A stretch of 64,000 nucleotides of DNA from Axinella damicornis (GCA_963931865.1 OZ007509.1:9485625-9549624), one strand, 5' to 3'; shown: positions 1-10,737, numbered from the stretch's first letter. Notes: a model not told the origin generated them from the sequence alone. Made by a program: numbers and translations.

Positions 1-355
1 TTGACTCCAACCTCAGCTCTCCAGGCCAACTGTAGGCTTATGCCAGCATAATGGCCTAGTGCATCACCAGGAATAATGCAGGATTACTCCAGCTTTGAAC
101 TCTATCATGTTGATGTTGAGCAGTGTGGCTGTAGTGGTGCTGATCTCAATCTAGTACCAAGCACTAGTTCAGGGTCGGACAGGTGGTTCTCTCTTGAGAG
201 CCCCACGTGCATCTGCAGGTACATGTATGTCGATAATGTGTTTTGTGGCTCTTGTCTTTGGATGCTGGTCCTAAACTGCATGGAGAATAATATGGGTGAT
301 GGAAAAAAAAACTGGAGAGATGCAGAATGGGGTATAATGGCTTCAAGTTTAGTAG
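1..355. other. no recognisable feature
   Basis: Open frames here (for example 76-441 +) show no recognisable domain, no codon pattern that stands out and no convincing splice sites. I see nothing I can support. Confidence 0.5.
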
Positions 356-445
356 TAGCCTTGTTCCCACGCCCCTGCCCAGTTGTCGTCGCTTGCACCG
401 TACTGCAAGTGACGGAAAGCTGGGAGTGGCCTGGGAACTAGGCTA
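356..445. mobile_element. fold-back element, TAGCC...GGCTA type
   Basis: The ends TAGCCTTGTTCCCA and CTGGGAACTAGGCTA are imperfect inverted repeats, with an inner inverted repeat around GTCGCTTGCA / TACTGCAAGTGAC. It resembles the element at 5193-5291. No clear target-site duplication remains. The left edge of the segmental duplication lies inside it. Confidence 0.6.
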
Positions 446-459
446 AGCTTGTTGGCCAT

Positions 460-506
460 TAGCCTCATTCCCAGGCCATAGGAGAAATGGCCTGGGAACG
501 AGGCTA
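460..506. mobile_element. 47-bp fold-back element
   Basis: TAGCCTCATTCCCAGGCC and GGCCTGGGAACGAGGCTA form a near-perfect hairpin with a short loop. It belongs to the family described at 9618-9663. The right duplication copy carries it near 21893-21939. Confidence 0.75.
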
Positions 507-842
507 TAGACTTCCTGGTCTACTTGGCTGTGTGCACAGCGGTGGGGCTGCCTTGATTAGTGGTTGCAGTTGTCCTGCTTCTGAGCATGATTGAAACCTG
601 ACAGGTGAATGTTGCCACAGAAGTGGGACTGTGATTTATGTAAGCTGTAGCCACCATTTCCAGCTCCACCATGCAAACACACAAGGGGAAAGAGCTGGGA
701 GATCTGGTCACATGTGGTGACGCCAGGTAGACCATGGGTAGACACAAGGGGTCTTGCCCAACAAATCCCTTTCTTATAATGCATTACACCATGTGCATTT
801 ACTAGCCTGGAGAGCAGAGGTATAGATTGTGGTTGGTCGGAG

Positions 843-1020
843 TCCCAGGAGCCTCATTCTCAGGCTCTCCCGGGAGTCTTATCCCCAGGCTCTCCTGGGG
901 ACCTCGTCCCCAGACTCTCCTGGGAGTCTTGTCCCCAGGCTCTCCCGGGAGCCTCGTCCCCAGGCTCTCCCGGGAGTCTTGTCCCAAGGCTCTCCCAGGA
1001 GCCTCATGCCCAGACTCTCC
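843..1020. repeat. 25-bp minisatellite, about 7 copies
   Basis: Tandem units read roughly GGGAGTCTTGTCCCC followed by AGGCTCTCCC, period 25 bp. The right duplication copy has about one more unit (22273-22477). Open frames across it on both strands are low-complexity and are not taken as genes. Confidence 0.85.
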
Positions 1021-1128
1021 AATCCCAACTGATCTGCCTGCCCTTTCTCTCTGACTCAATACGTGGAGCAGGGAGGAGGTTACCTATATTAGAGTGCACA
1101 TTACATATCACATCATCATCTCCCACAG

Positions 1129-1757
1129 AACTCAGAGCTGCTGGGTTTGTTCACTGGCATGTCCCTCACTGGGGCTTCAGGAAAGAATAGTACGCCCCCA
1201 GTCAAACAAGCTCAGCCAGTCATACCAGTAAATCCAGTCCAGCCAGCTCCAAAGGGTGAAGTTCAGGAGACTAGGACGTTAAGTGACTCATTTGCTGTTC
1301 TTTTGGGCATGGTAAGGTGGAAGATCTGCTAGAGAACTGCACTGATATAGCATCATTGTCATTCCCTCTCTCTCTGTTCGTCTCCCCTCCTAGGATCACT
1401 CTGTTACTGATCAACAAGGAGGGGAGCCACATCTCAGTCAGGAAGACGACTCTCTCGTGGACTTTGGGGAAGATGAGGAAGAGTTTGATATGGGCAAGGC
1501 AGTGATGAACCAGTTATCAGGACTTGACTTGAGCACCTCCTCTGAGAGTGGGAGCTCATCTGGGATTCTTCAACCACTGCAGAGACAATGCCACGTACTA
1601 CTCACTACCACCAGCAGGAGGTGTAGGTGTGGTCTATACCACACCCACTGGCCACCCTATATATGGAATTGTACCCACAACTGGGGGTGTGGTGCCAGTC
1701 CTGTATGCCCCTCATGCACCTGTACATGCAACAGGATCTTCTGGATCAATCAGATAA
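1129..1757 (+). pseudogene. two exons of an unrecognised gene, second one frameshifted
   Basis: Exon 1129-1311 follows CTCCCACAG and ends at GTAAGG. It has 61 codons and reads NSELLGLFTGMSLTGASGK, then a Pro/Gln/Val-rich stretch. The next exon starts at 1394 after CCCTCCTAG, in phase 0, and begins DHSVTDQQGGEP. It continues through an acidic stretch (DFGEDEEEFDMG) to a Ser-rich segment near 1560. Protein-like sequence then goes on in another frame (SLPPAGGVGVVYTTPTGHP, up to about 1757), so there is at least one frameshift between about 1560 and 1600. I do not recognise the family; the LLGL motif and acidic/Ser-rich character would suit a disordered adaptor-like tail, but that is only a guess. 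The first exon is duplicated at 22586-22773. Confidence 0.5.
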
Positions 1758-1914
1758 TTTTGCCAGCTGGCAGAAGAGCATCGTCACTGTACAGATTTCT
1801 ATGAAGGCTGCAAACTGGGCACACATTGGGTGAAAATGTGAACGTTTATCTCATTCTGAGAATGTCAACTCCCATAATGTCAACTCCCAAACATTTATAC
1901 AGCACAATCATGCA

Positions 1915-1936
1915 GTGATGATGATGATGATGATGA
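1915..1936. repeat. (GAT)n microsatellite
   Basis: About seven GAT/ATG triplets in a row, with no other feature nearby. Confidence 0.8.
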
Positions 1937-2512
1937 AACTTTATTTTGACAGGGTAGCCCCTTCAATATGTGGCTGCTGATATCTCCGGGGACCCTGCTT
2001 AATTTCACAGGAAATACACAATACAAGTCGTACACAAAGGGGCCCCTAAGATAAGTATGTGCAATACAAAATTTAATATACAAGAATTAAGGGGGTACTG
2101 CATTCACAGATATGTGCAATGCCCAGGGGAGCAAGCACTATTGCAATTGAAGAGCCTTCATTAATTGGCAGGTGCTTACTCACTCTCCTGAGTATACCCA
2201 GATTCCTGCCAGCTTTCTTAGCCATGTATACACTGTCAATATGCTGTATGCTTCAAATTGAGTTTGTCATCCATGAGCACACCAAGATGCTTTGCAGTTT
2301 GTTCATTCCTAAGAGGCTGGTCGACCATCATACTCGATGTGTGGGTGCTCAAACTCACGTTGTCTCTTCTCCCTCCCAGGAACATTGTGTGTTTTCATGA
2401 GGTTTACTTGAAGGCAGGGTTTGCTGTTTGAAAGCCAACAGTCAGCTTCTGTCTCACCTCATCTCATGACAGTATAGAATGGTGTCATCCGCTTACAGTT
2501 GAGTCTCACATG

Positions 2513-3307
2513 TTATGATCTCAGCCGGTAGATTGTTGATGAACACAATGAACTATAGGGGGCCAGAATTGAGCCCTGGGGGACTCTGCTGCTGATTGGC
2601 CTGAGGGAGGATCTAGCTTGCTTCGCCAATGCTGACACACTGCATACGATCATTATTGCTCTTGTACTGTAGTTAATTTGTGCTGCATATAACTGTATTA
2701 TAGTCATGGTCATTTCGGGTATGCACTTGATTGCTATTGTATGCCCCGTAGCTACTGTACAAACTTTTATTGAATAAAAAAGTAACTCTGGAACCAGACA
2801 AGTTCAGCACCATCCAGTTTTGACAGCAGCAGTTGTTGGTGTGTTGAGTCAAATGCTTTAGACAGGTCTATGAACAAGGTGCCCACAATATCTATGGACA
2901 CTCTCCAGTCAGTATTAGATCTTGTGTTGAGTGTCCAGGACAGAAGCCAGATTGGGAGCTTGTCAGTAGACGGTGTTTGTGGAGCTGCCCACATACCAGT
3001 CGCTCCTGGAAACAGGTCGGATTTGAGTAACTACCATCCAATCTTCTATCTTGCCAGTAGTTGCTAAGGTATATTTGAAGGTGGGTGCAGTGTAGCCTCG
3101 GTCCCAGGCTCTCTCCTCACGTGCAGTGACCGTCAGTCTTCCAATCCTTGGGGGAACACACCATCTAGCTACCAAGCTCAGGTTGAATAGATACTGTAGC
3201 TCAAGCATCCAGGTGCTGCAACATGGAGACACTTTGCTGTTTAATATCCCATCCAGACCATGACATGTACCAGTGGCCTTGTTCACATCGAGGGACTGCA
3301 GCACCAA
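2513..3307 (-). pseudogene. decayed non-LTR retrotransposon reverse transcriptase
   Basis: Read on the minus strand, scattered frames give reverse-transcriptase blocks in the expected order: VLQSLDVNKATG (near 3300), a FNLSL block, GTLFIDLSKAFDSTHQQLLL (near 2850) and VPQGSILAP (near 2570). They resemble the RT_nLTR type of jockey/CR1-like LINEs. Frames change several times and the YADD region is not visible, so it is a fossil. The same remnant sits in the right duplication copy. Confidence 0.75.
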
Positions 3308-3471
3308 ATGCTACCTCTTTCTACATTTGCGCAGCTGTAGCTCTGCTGCTCGACTGTCGTCGGTCTATAAGTAAACATGTTTGCGAGAGTCGAACACTTT
3401 CTGCTCGAAGGGGTTGGCAGTGAAATGTCGTCGACTATAGACTCGTTGCCCATGCACTACTCAGCGAACCA

Positions 3472-3510
3472 TAGTCTCTCGTTCCGAGGGGAGGTCTGGG
3501 AACGAGACTA
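3472..3510. mobile_element. 39-bp fold-back element with 9-bp target duplication
   Basis: TAGTCTCTCGTTCC...GGGAACGAGACTA is flanked by AGCGAACCA (3463-3471) and AGCAAACCA (3511-3519), a 9-bp duplication with one mismatch. A 9-bp duplication is typical of Mutator-like elements. The right duplication copy has it at 24906-24944. Confidence 0.7.
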
Positions 3511-3519
3511 AGCAAACCA

Positions 3520-4125
3520 GAGGCGCGCGCCTCGAGGCTGGCGCATGGCTGGCCGTACGTACGGGGTGGAGCTAAAGACTGCGGCATGCATCAGAGCGAT
3601 GGATCAGCGGCTGAGAGGCTTGGCTCATTAGTATCAGTGTCTCCTGGATACTTATGTGATAGTAAGTCAATGTAGGCCTATTATGTTTACAATGTTGTTC
3701 ACATAAGCTACATACTTGTGATCAGGAGATGGGATCAGAGGGAATGTCCCTGGAATTTGGGGGTAGACCATACATAATCATACAAATGTGACAAGAAACG
3801 ATTTTCATAAAAACACTGGAAGGTGGGTTCAGAGCTATTCAGCACATTTGAATGTTCCATTCATGGTGATCACAATGGTGCAAACCCCAGTCTCATATCT
3901 CATTCCTACATATCCCAGTGGCAGTGTACATGGATATAGCAAACAGAACTTTTTGCTGGCTTAAATCTACTGCGTATCCTAGTTTCGTGCCCAGACCGCA
4001 CACCCCGCGAGGGGGCACGAGACTATACGTATCCTGTCAAAATGTGCCACAATTGGCATTTTATAATGTGCCAATTCTGGCATGTACGTGAGCATACCTT
4101 GGTGTTTCTGTTCGCATGCATGTAC
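3520..4125. other. mostly unassigned; contains an unexpanded relative of the array exon
   Basis: At 3845-3950, after TATTCAG, a frame reads FECSIHGDHNGANPSL then continues to WQCTW. The same exon in the right copy (25289-25451) runs into the tandem array, so this is the unexpanded counterpart. A GTAAGT donor-like site lies near 3661. The rest shows nothing I can name. Confidence 0.4.
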
Positions 4126-4131
4126 ATACGT

Positions 4132-4596
4132 CAGTGGCGGATCCAGGGGGGGGGCCAGGGGGGCCGGTGCCCCCCCCCCCTGGCTAGAGAAAAAAATTTT
4201 TTTATATAGCTAGCTGCCGCTACGTTGCAACTCCTGGCCTGGCGCCATGGCCTCCTCAGCTCGCAATATCGTGCGTTGCCTGAAACCGAACGGCTTGGGA
4301 ACGAGACTACGATCTAGTATACCCCTCCGTGTACGTACGTATTACATTGTGAGCGAAATAAGCAAGGAAGAAGCTCATGGCGGCCCTGGGACCTGCAATC
4401 CTCGTACATCTGGAACTTGCAGTGCAAAAGCGCGAAGGTGCCACGAGAGCCCATCCAGAGAAGTGAAAAATGAAGGCGAAAATTTTTTTCCGCGCTTCGC
4501 GCGGACTGATCGGCGCTACGCGCCTCTATGCACTGCCTCCGGCAGCGTTTCATATACGATGCCCCCCCCCTTTCATAAATCCTGTATCCGCCCCTG
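4132..4596. mobile_element. hAT-like non-autonomous element (465 bp)
   Basis: Ends CAGTGGCGGATCCAGG and TGTATCCGCCCCTG are terminal inverted repeats of hAT style (CAGNGGCGGAT). Flanks are ATACGT at 4126-4131 and 4597-4602. A second copy in the opposite orientation lies at 15833-16288. Poly-C/poly-G runs lie just inside the ends. No transposase is encoded. The element ends 12 bases before a METTL25B splice acceptor (AG at 4607-4608). Confidence 0.75.
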
Positions 4597-4608
4597 ATAC
4601 GTACACAG

Positions 4609-7600
4609 GAGTTCTTCACAGAGAGGCACTGGGACAAGCTACCCCCCACATGGAGGGATGCCCTTGGTGATATAAACCCGGGGGAGGCCAGCTGGCTGCT
4701 GCTGAGCTGCCCCAATCACCAAGGCAACACTCATAGGTACGTGTCACTAGAGCTATGCATTGATCCATTGGCATTGCCCAGTAATGCTAATGCCAAGGTT
4801 AGAATCAGTAGGCTATGACCAGTAGGTAGTTGCTGTATAGATCTCACAATCTTTCTTTATTCACTCTCATAGCTAGCTAGTAACACCCACCATCCATATT
4901 ACAATCTCTGTGTTCTCTCTTTTACTTCCGGTGACCAGACAATGCACCAAGGTCTATCCTCTATCCCTGCTGGCATTTGCAGCCACTGCCCGTGCCTTAT
5001 CGCTCCCAACGCACCCAAGGAACAGCCCTCCCGACCCCAGACCAGTAAATCCATCACAGGTCAGCGGTATCAACCACCTGTTCAGGCGCCACGTCAAGCC
5101 AAAGAAGCAGCATGAAATCAAGCTACTAGGAGAGGTATGCACAGGTCTGTAGTATTTCACCATGGTAGGTTTTTGCTTCCAAGGTATTGACATAGCCTCG
5201 TTCCCTGGCCTCTACACCTCCAGCTTTTGATCGCTTGCAGTACTGCAAGCGATCAAAAACTGGAATTGTGGAAGGCCTGGGAACAAGGGTATAATGATGC
5301 CCATCCTTAACAGTTAGACAATCAAACCTCTACTGAAATTTTGTCAATTGGCAATAGGAGATATGTGAACTGACCACTCACCACAATTCCGCTTGTATGT
5401 TTATAGGTAATCTTTGAGCTCTCTCAGTCAACGAAGTGCAAGAAGTACTAGTTATTGCATGAGTGCAAGGGCTATACGTCGAATATTGGCATCGAGCCCG
5501 AGGGCCGCAGGCCCGAGGGCGAGTGCCAATATTATGACGTATAGCCCGCGCACTCATGCAATAACTAGTTTGTTGCATGATGAGGTGCCAATATATCATG
5601 CTGGCATTGTGGTCAGTGCCATATATTATATATTGGCATAGCGGTACCTTTGAACTTGTAGGGTATCATGCAACAATATAATTGTAAGTCCCATAATGAA
5701 CACAACATCCATAATGAGGTGTATAATATATTATTATTCATTATTTATACGTGATGGCCTCCAAGGCTCAAGCAGAATCAATAAATGATAAAAGGTCTCA
5801 TTCTTTAACTTGCCTATACTTCTTTCACTGTAGGATGTTGGATCTGGACAGGTATAGTGACTCAAGAGTGGATGGTGGTTATGATATCTCTGGATTGGCA
5901 AGCCTCATTCCCAGGCCCCATCTAGGCTTTTGTCTCTTGAAGTGCTTCCCCATACTGCAAGCAATGCAAACTGGGTGGAACAGTTGAAGATAGGAACTGG
6001 CCAACAGGAATGAATTAAACTTGTGACCTATTTTGGCCTAAGGCAGTGTATATATACTGTGTGATAGCTACATGCCAATTAACAGCTGTCAAAATTCCTA
6101 TGGTACCATATGCATCTATAGCTACTTGTGTGAGTCGTATTAGTCTGTGTTTCAGGGCCATCTTGCTCGCTATACCTGGCCTTTCACTATGGGCTCAATG
6201 TGATAGCAGTAGAAGCAGTGGGGTGCCACCTTACAACAGCTGCTAAATATGATAGGTACACAGAAATACACGTGTCCACATACAAAGAGAGCAATTGATC
6301 TAGTAGTGCATTCGTTTGCAGTGAAGTGATGAAAGACCTTAAGAGGAGGAGCAGGTGCACGACTGAGGGAAGCCTCAGAGAGCAGTGCTGTGCTGAGCCT
6401 GAGTCCATTGTTCAGTGTGAAGGAAGTGTGAGACACCTACAGAGCGTGGTATGTCGTAGTGCCATGCTTGCACTGGTGAATGTCTTCCACCGTTTGTTGT
6501 ATCACTTAGATCCAGCCCGGGATCACAACCGCTGAATTTATGATGCAGCTGCAATGTGGGGGAGTCGTGAACCCTGCTTGTAGCCCTCTGTCTCCCTCCT
6601 CCCCTGCGCAGCACACAGTTGGAGCTGCTGAGGGCTCTGTTGATAAACAGTTCATTCTTGTTGGGTTACACACCTGTGGAGACTTAGGGCCAACTATGCT
6701 GCGAGTGTTCAGCCATTGTGACCAGATTGTTGGCCTTGTCTCTGTTGGCTGCTGTTACATGAAAGTCACATGCCCACCTGGTGTATCTGAAGCATCACTG
6801 TATCAGAAATCCTGCGGTCACAGTACAGCTTCCTTGTTACATGCACCAAACAAGTCACAGACGAGCATGACTGGTACAGGAACTGGAGGTCTTAGTGACG
6901 AAGACAGAACAAGTGAGACTGCCTCAGGTATTGAGCACTCACTCCTGGCTCAAACTTTGTCACAAGTGACATCACAAGAAATTGGGTATCCTCTCAGTGA
7001 GCTTGTGAGGTCGCTACCCGGCCACAGTCTGAGCTATGAGGCCAGGGAGGTGGCTTGTCACGCTCTGGAGGCTTTCAGAGAGAGGCTACAATGTACATAT
7101 TCCTCATAATATTATGTTCTTCGCCTGGATACTTGTCCCATTCGCATATTTATACACTACTTTTACTATAGGCGAGTCGGAACACTTGAGGATTCACTGC
7201 TACAGGGCAGCTGTAGAGACAGTCTTGAGAAAGGTCATTCTAGCTGTTAGTTAGCCCCTCTCCACCCAGTTGGAGAGGGGCTAGCGTCTATAGACTAGAG
7301 AAAGGTAACTGCACAGTAGCTTGCTGCTGTGCCAGCTGTGGCATAATGGTGTGTTGTGTCCATGGGTGTTCCACAGCATTGTCTTAGGAGTAGTCAAGTG
7401 AGACTCACCAAGAGAGCTTCGAAACTCCCATTTGACGAGTAAGTTCTGCTATCTTATCACACGCTTTCATGATACCTTGGCTCACCTTATTGTATTCGCT
7501 GTTATATAGCTATGCTCAAGTTGTGCTGCAGTCAGTAGGCCTCCAAACTGCGCTAGGTAAGGCTACGTAATTTGTTTGTTGGACTCATGCTTACGACTAT

Positions 7601-7921
7601 ATCTTCTCTAAGTCCTTTCTCCTGCAGACATGCCATCTCTAGGGCAGCTTCTGACCCAATGGGAAAGGGTTGCTGTTTACTTTCTGCTCCGCCTGACCAT
7701 TGCTCCCTGTGTGGAGAGCCTGATGCTGCTGGACAGGACAGCATACTTGCATGAACAAGGTGAGAAGCAAAAGCAATTCAGGTCCTCACTAGTCCACTAT
7801 ACACACCACACCCACAGGGTATAATGTGACATTGAGGCCTATTTTTCACCCCAAACTCTCTCCAAGAAACATTGGGATTATAGCTAGCTTACATCCCATG
7901 CACATGAAAGTCAATATTTAA
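4609..7921 (+). CDS. METTL25B: METTL25B-like methyltransferase-family gene, probably disrupted
   Basis: Member of the METTL25/RRNAD1 (Methyltransf_32) family of predicted SAM-dependent methyltransferases. Exons by eye: 4609-4736, 4939-5134, 5407-5446 (interrupted), 5834-5851, 6156-6255, 6322-6448, 6612-7092, 7172-7233, 7377-7438, 7628-7759, 7818-7921 (stop 7919-7921). Family blocks appear in order: ERHWDKLPPTW, SLLAFAATARALSLP, KPKKQHEIKLLGE, the SAM loop split as DVGSGQ | GHLAR by an intron, LVGLHTCGDL, SVGCCYMK, GYPLSELVRSLPG, SYEAREVACHALEAF, LRIHCYRAAVE, APCVESLMLLDRTAYLHEQG and HPKLSPRNIGIIA. Phases fit at most junctions. The first exon was not found. About 80 extra residues lie after SVGCCYMK compared with vertebrate proteins as I remember them. 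Damage: a 123-bp fold-back element in the 5407 exon, two extra bases after GHLAR near 6171, and a one-base phase mismatch between exons 7377-7438 and 7628-7759. It may be a pseudogene, or carry sequence errors. Confidence 0.88.
5193..5291. mobile_element. fold-back element in a METTL25B intron
   Basis: TAGCCTCGTTCCCTGGCC and GGCCTGGGAACAAGGGTA form the outer ends. TTTTGATCGCTTGCAG and CTGCAAGCGATCAAAA form a perfect inner hairpin. It is related to 356-445. No clear target duplication. Confidence 0.75.
5447..5569. mobile_element. 123-bp fold-back element inside a METTL25B exon
   Basis: Arms ACTAGTTATTGCATGAGTGC and GCACTCATGCAATAACTAGT are perfect, and the inverted repeat continues inward for about 50 bases per side at roughly 90 percent match. 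The exon frame reads VIFELSQSTKCKK up to the left end. Joining the flanks (AAGAAGT + TTGTTGC) would keep the frame and leave a GT at 5571-5572 as donor. No target duplication is obvious. Confidence 0.8.
7252..7283. repeat. short hairpin, TAGCCCCTCTCCA family
   Basis: TAGCCCCTCTCCA (7252-7264) pairs with TGGAGAGGGGCTA (7271-7283). A related longer fold-back lies at 20153-20211. It sits in a METTL25B intron. Confidence 0.7.
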
Positions 7922-8967
7922 CTCATTCCCTGCTATCATAAATAAGTAAGAATAGCTATAGCTTTTGCTTTGGAGCCTGTGTATCTCAGACATTTAAATG
8001 AAACCATGCTCACACATTTCCGAGTGTCTCATGCATGAACTTCCTCTCCCCAACCACACATCACTTGCATTGTTTATAGCATTTCCCGTCGGCATACAAA
8101 GTTTATATATCAATGTATTTCTCATGATTTGTACTCTCTACATTGTTGTCATGGCAACATATCATCAATTACATCATAGTTGAACTCTGGAATACTTATT
8201 AAAATAAGGAGAATAGAGTGTATACTTCAACAGATCACATAAAATATTATGCATGTCTAAGCAATAGTTGAGTCAGTACTTTACTAGTTAAGTATGATAT
8301 CTCGGCCGCAACCCTAGGCCCGCTACATGTAGGGGTCTGTTTTATGTGCATCAGCCCCCTTTACTATATGGGGAGGCAGGAGAAAGGGTGTTCCTATGAA
8401 AATTTGATTAGCTAACTGTATGCAGCAATACTCTTGTGGCCTAGTGTAAGTGGTTGGAGCTCCGATGAGGTGATCAAAGCGGGTGAGGCTCCTGTCAGAT
8501 GAATGTAAAAAGTGGGCAGGGCTCCTGTGAGATAAGGTAAAAATGGGTGGGCCCAACAATCATGTTGCAAGGGCTGCCCCTGGGTAATTGGTAGGAAATC
8601 AATTAAAGTACATAAGAAGGACCAGGAGCGCATGAACCACCTCAGCATTCGCACCCTAGCCGAATTAACTTCACATGTCCCAAAATTTTACCTTATATCC
8701 ATTACGTAAAAGTGTAATAAACAAATTGGCATTTCTGCAGTAACGCAAAAGCCTTTCATATAAGGTATGACGTAAGGCGTGAGCTAGGGATTGCAACATG
8801 TCTATACTAGTTCGACACTCCTTAGCTGCCTTCGGCTGCTCATGCGCTCCTGGAAGGACCCATTACTTAGTACAAGACCTATAGCAGAGGTCACTCCTAT
8901 GTAGCAAGCTAGGGCTGCCCCCCTGGATAATTGGTAGGTAATCAAAGCTTCACTCTGCTGATCAATA
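7922..8967. other. intergenic, no gene seen
   Basis: Downstream of the METTL25B stop. A short phrase GGGTAATTGGTAGGAAATCA (8575-8594) recurs in modified form near 8923-8942, so part is a local duplication. No coding frame or RNA gene recognised. Confidence 0.5.
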
Positions 8968-9235
8968 CTACTTGAACTTGAAGAGTTGAATTTCTAGTGT
9001 AAGCATAAGCAGCTACTGGTATCTACAGTAGAGCCGGTGGCCAGGTCACTGGCAACATAATTATACTCTCTGCCAATTGCAGTGCAGTGTATACTGGGGG
9101 TATTGCAATTGCATGGTTCCACCTCTACTTCCCTCTGAGTGAGAATCAACACTCTCTGCCTCTGTATTTGAGGAGGACAGGTAGTCTTTCCGATGCTCTT
9201 CGATTTCTGAGTGCAGCTGGTCAAAGCATAGTGCA
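8968..9235 (-). repeat. dispersed repeat, copy 1
   Basis: Shares CTTGAACTTGAAGA, AAGCATAAGCAGCTACTGG and a block ending GCAGCTGGTCAAAGCATAG with 14532-14735. On the minus strand part reads LCFDQLHSEIEEHRKDYLSSS, which looks protein-like and is kept in both copies, but I do not recognise it. It could be an old transposon or gene fragment. Confidence 0.7.
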
Positions 9236-9449
9236 GATCCGTATGTGCCATTACCTCTAACCAGCTCCGCCCACCAGATGATGTGACGTGAGTTCACTTC
9301 GACTTCATAATTATTACCAAGAGTTTATGAACTCTTGATATTACGTCATCAGTTGGCGTTAGACTATATAGTACTATACTAGACGATAAAGGGTGTCACC
9401 CGATAAAGTCTGGCCCGCGAAACTACAGTTGTCGGTTAAGTTGGCAGTG

Positions 9450-9612
9450 GTTTCTTGGGTGGCTGTGTGGACGCGTTATTCGCTCTTTGCGCCTTGCGAA
9501 GAAACTTTTATATCCCGGAACCCATCCAAGATCTAAGACCAGGTAAAGATGTTGCCGAGAATTGATTTGTTTTGGTGTGCTTTGAATAGAGTATGTGTGC
9601 AAAAATAGGTCA
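9450..9612 (+). repeat. dispersed repeat, copy 1 of two
   Basis: About 160 bp with the phrase TATTCGCTCTTTGCGCCTTG that recurs at 18114-18297, including a donor-like GTAAAGAT after CCATCCAAGAT...AAGA. Possibly a duplicated non-coding exon; no protein match recognised. Confidence 0.65.
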
Positions 9613-9617
9613 GATAG

Positions 9618-9663
9618 TAGCCTCGTACCCAGGCTCAGTAGGGGGAGCCTGGGTACGAGGCTA
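9618..9663. mobile_element. 46-bp fold-back element with perfect 9-bp target duplication
   Basis: TAGCCTCGTACCCAGGCT...AGCCTGGGTACGAGGCTA is flanked on both sides by GTCAGATAG (9609-9617, 9664-9672). The exact 9-bp duplication supports a Mutator-like mechanism for this family. Confidence 0.85.
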
Positions 9664-10242
9664 GTCAGATAGGTGCCTGTTTCAACCATGCATGCCGGAA
9701 TGGAGCCTGGGATTGAGGCTAGACGATGAGTTACTAATATGCTTCATTTCCTGTTTGCATACCAATTGAATGCCGCCCTATGATTGGTCAAACCATGTCT
9801 TTTTTATGGTGTATCTTGCAGGTCTAGACTGACAGCCGTCGAAGAGTCCTTTCAAAGAAGAGAAGCGAGGTCAGTATGCTGATAAAGGGATCTGCCAGTA
9901 AATCTCAGTAATCTACTAGTGTGCACAGTCGGAGTTTCTCTTCTGTTCCCCAGGTGGCGAGAAGAGATGGAGTCAGAGAGGCATCACAGTTCCAGGAGTG
10001 TCTGCAGGTGTGCAGCAGGCTGAGAGGGAGAGGGTGGATGCTGTCACTGCCTGAGGAGGAAGGTGGACTCGGTGGAGGTGGTCAAGGCCAATGAGATCAG
10101 CAGGCTGCAGGAGATCCACTGGTGAGCTACGTATGCATGAGATGAGGGACTGCCTCTCCATGGCCTGCCTGTCAGTCCATTGTACGTACAGTCATATTCA
10201 TATTATGTTGTTCAGTGGCCGGGTCTGTTGGTAATGTGACTG

Positions 10243-10621
10243 TAGCCTCGTTCCCGGGCCGCTCCCGCCAGCAGTATTTCATCGCTTTCCAGTATGAAAT
10301 ACGGCGCGGGAAGGCCTGGGAGATCTGGTCACGTGCGGTGCCATCAAGTAGATCATGGTAGACACACAGAGGGCGGTGCCCAACGAAGAATCTCAACGGC
10401 TGGATATCAGAGCGTTCGCAAGGCAGACGATCAATACCGTTCGTTGTTCACAATGCCTGGGTTGAATCAACGCGAAACAGGTATTTTAACGGTTGGACAC
10501 CGCCCCCTGTGTGTCTACCATCTGTCTACCTGACGTCATCACACATGACCAGATCTCCCGGCCTTACCCTGCCGTATTTCATACTGGAAGTGATGAAATG
10601 TTGGCTGTGGGAACGAGGCTA
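10243..10621. mobile_element. Mutator-like fold-back element (379 bp) with 9-bp target duplication
   Basis: TAGCCTCGTTCCCGGGCC...GGGAACGAGGCTA, with inverted arms of over 100 bp including CAGTATTTCATC / GATGAAATG and GGGAGATCTGGTCAC. Flanks ATGTGACTG (10234-10242 and 10622-10630) are identical. The GAGATCTGGTCAC phrase also occurs near 700 and 22130. It lies in the large FBF1-like intron. No transposase. Confidence 0.85.
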
Positions 10622-10737
10622 ATGTGACTGAAGATTTTGGTTCAGTATGAGAAGTGGCTGACAGTAGTATTCCCGTGGCAGGACTACAGTACATGTTGTA
10701 GGCAATTACTTTCCACAGTCTTAATACTGAGTTGGAA

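Larger units (their letters stand above)
418..3894. repeat. segmental duplication, left copy
   Basis: Sequence from AGCTGGGAGTGGCC (418) to CCCAGTCTC (3894) reappears in the same order and orientation at 21850-25343. Shared parts are a fold-back element, the 25-bp minisatellite, an exon of an unrecognised gene, minus-strand reverse transcriptase remnants, a 39-bp fold-back element and a Cys-containing exon at the right end. Between 1438 and about 2118 the copies do not align: this copy keeps the second exon of the unrecognised gene, while the right copy has other sequence, including a reverse-transcriptase scrap. Confidence 0.9.

Noticed and set aside
76..441. 121-residue + strand frame
   Set aside because: No recognisable domain, overlaps minus-strand frames of similar length, and runs into a fold-back element.
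802..1059. Minus- and plus-strand frames over the 25-bp minisatellite
   Set aside because: Repetitive composition with no independent evidence; the frames differ between the two duplication copies.
5414..5641. Opposing frames reading SYCMSARAIR on both strands
   Set aside because: Both come from the palindrome at 5447-5569; mirror-image translation is expected from an inverted repeat.
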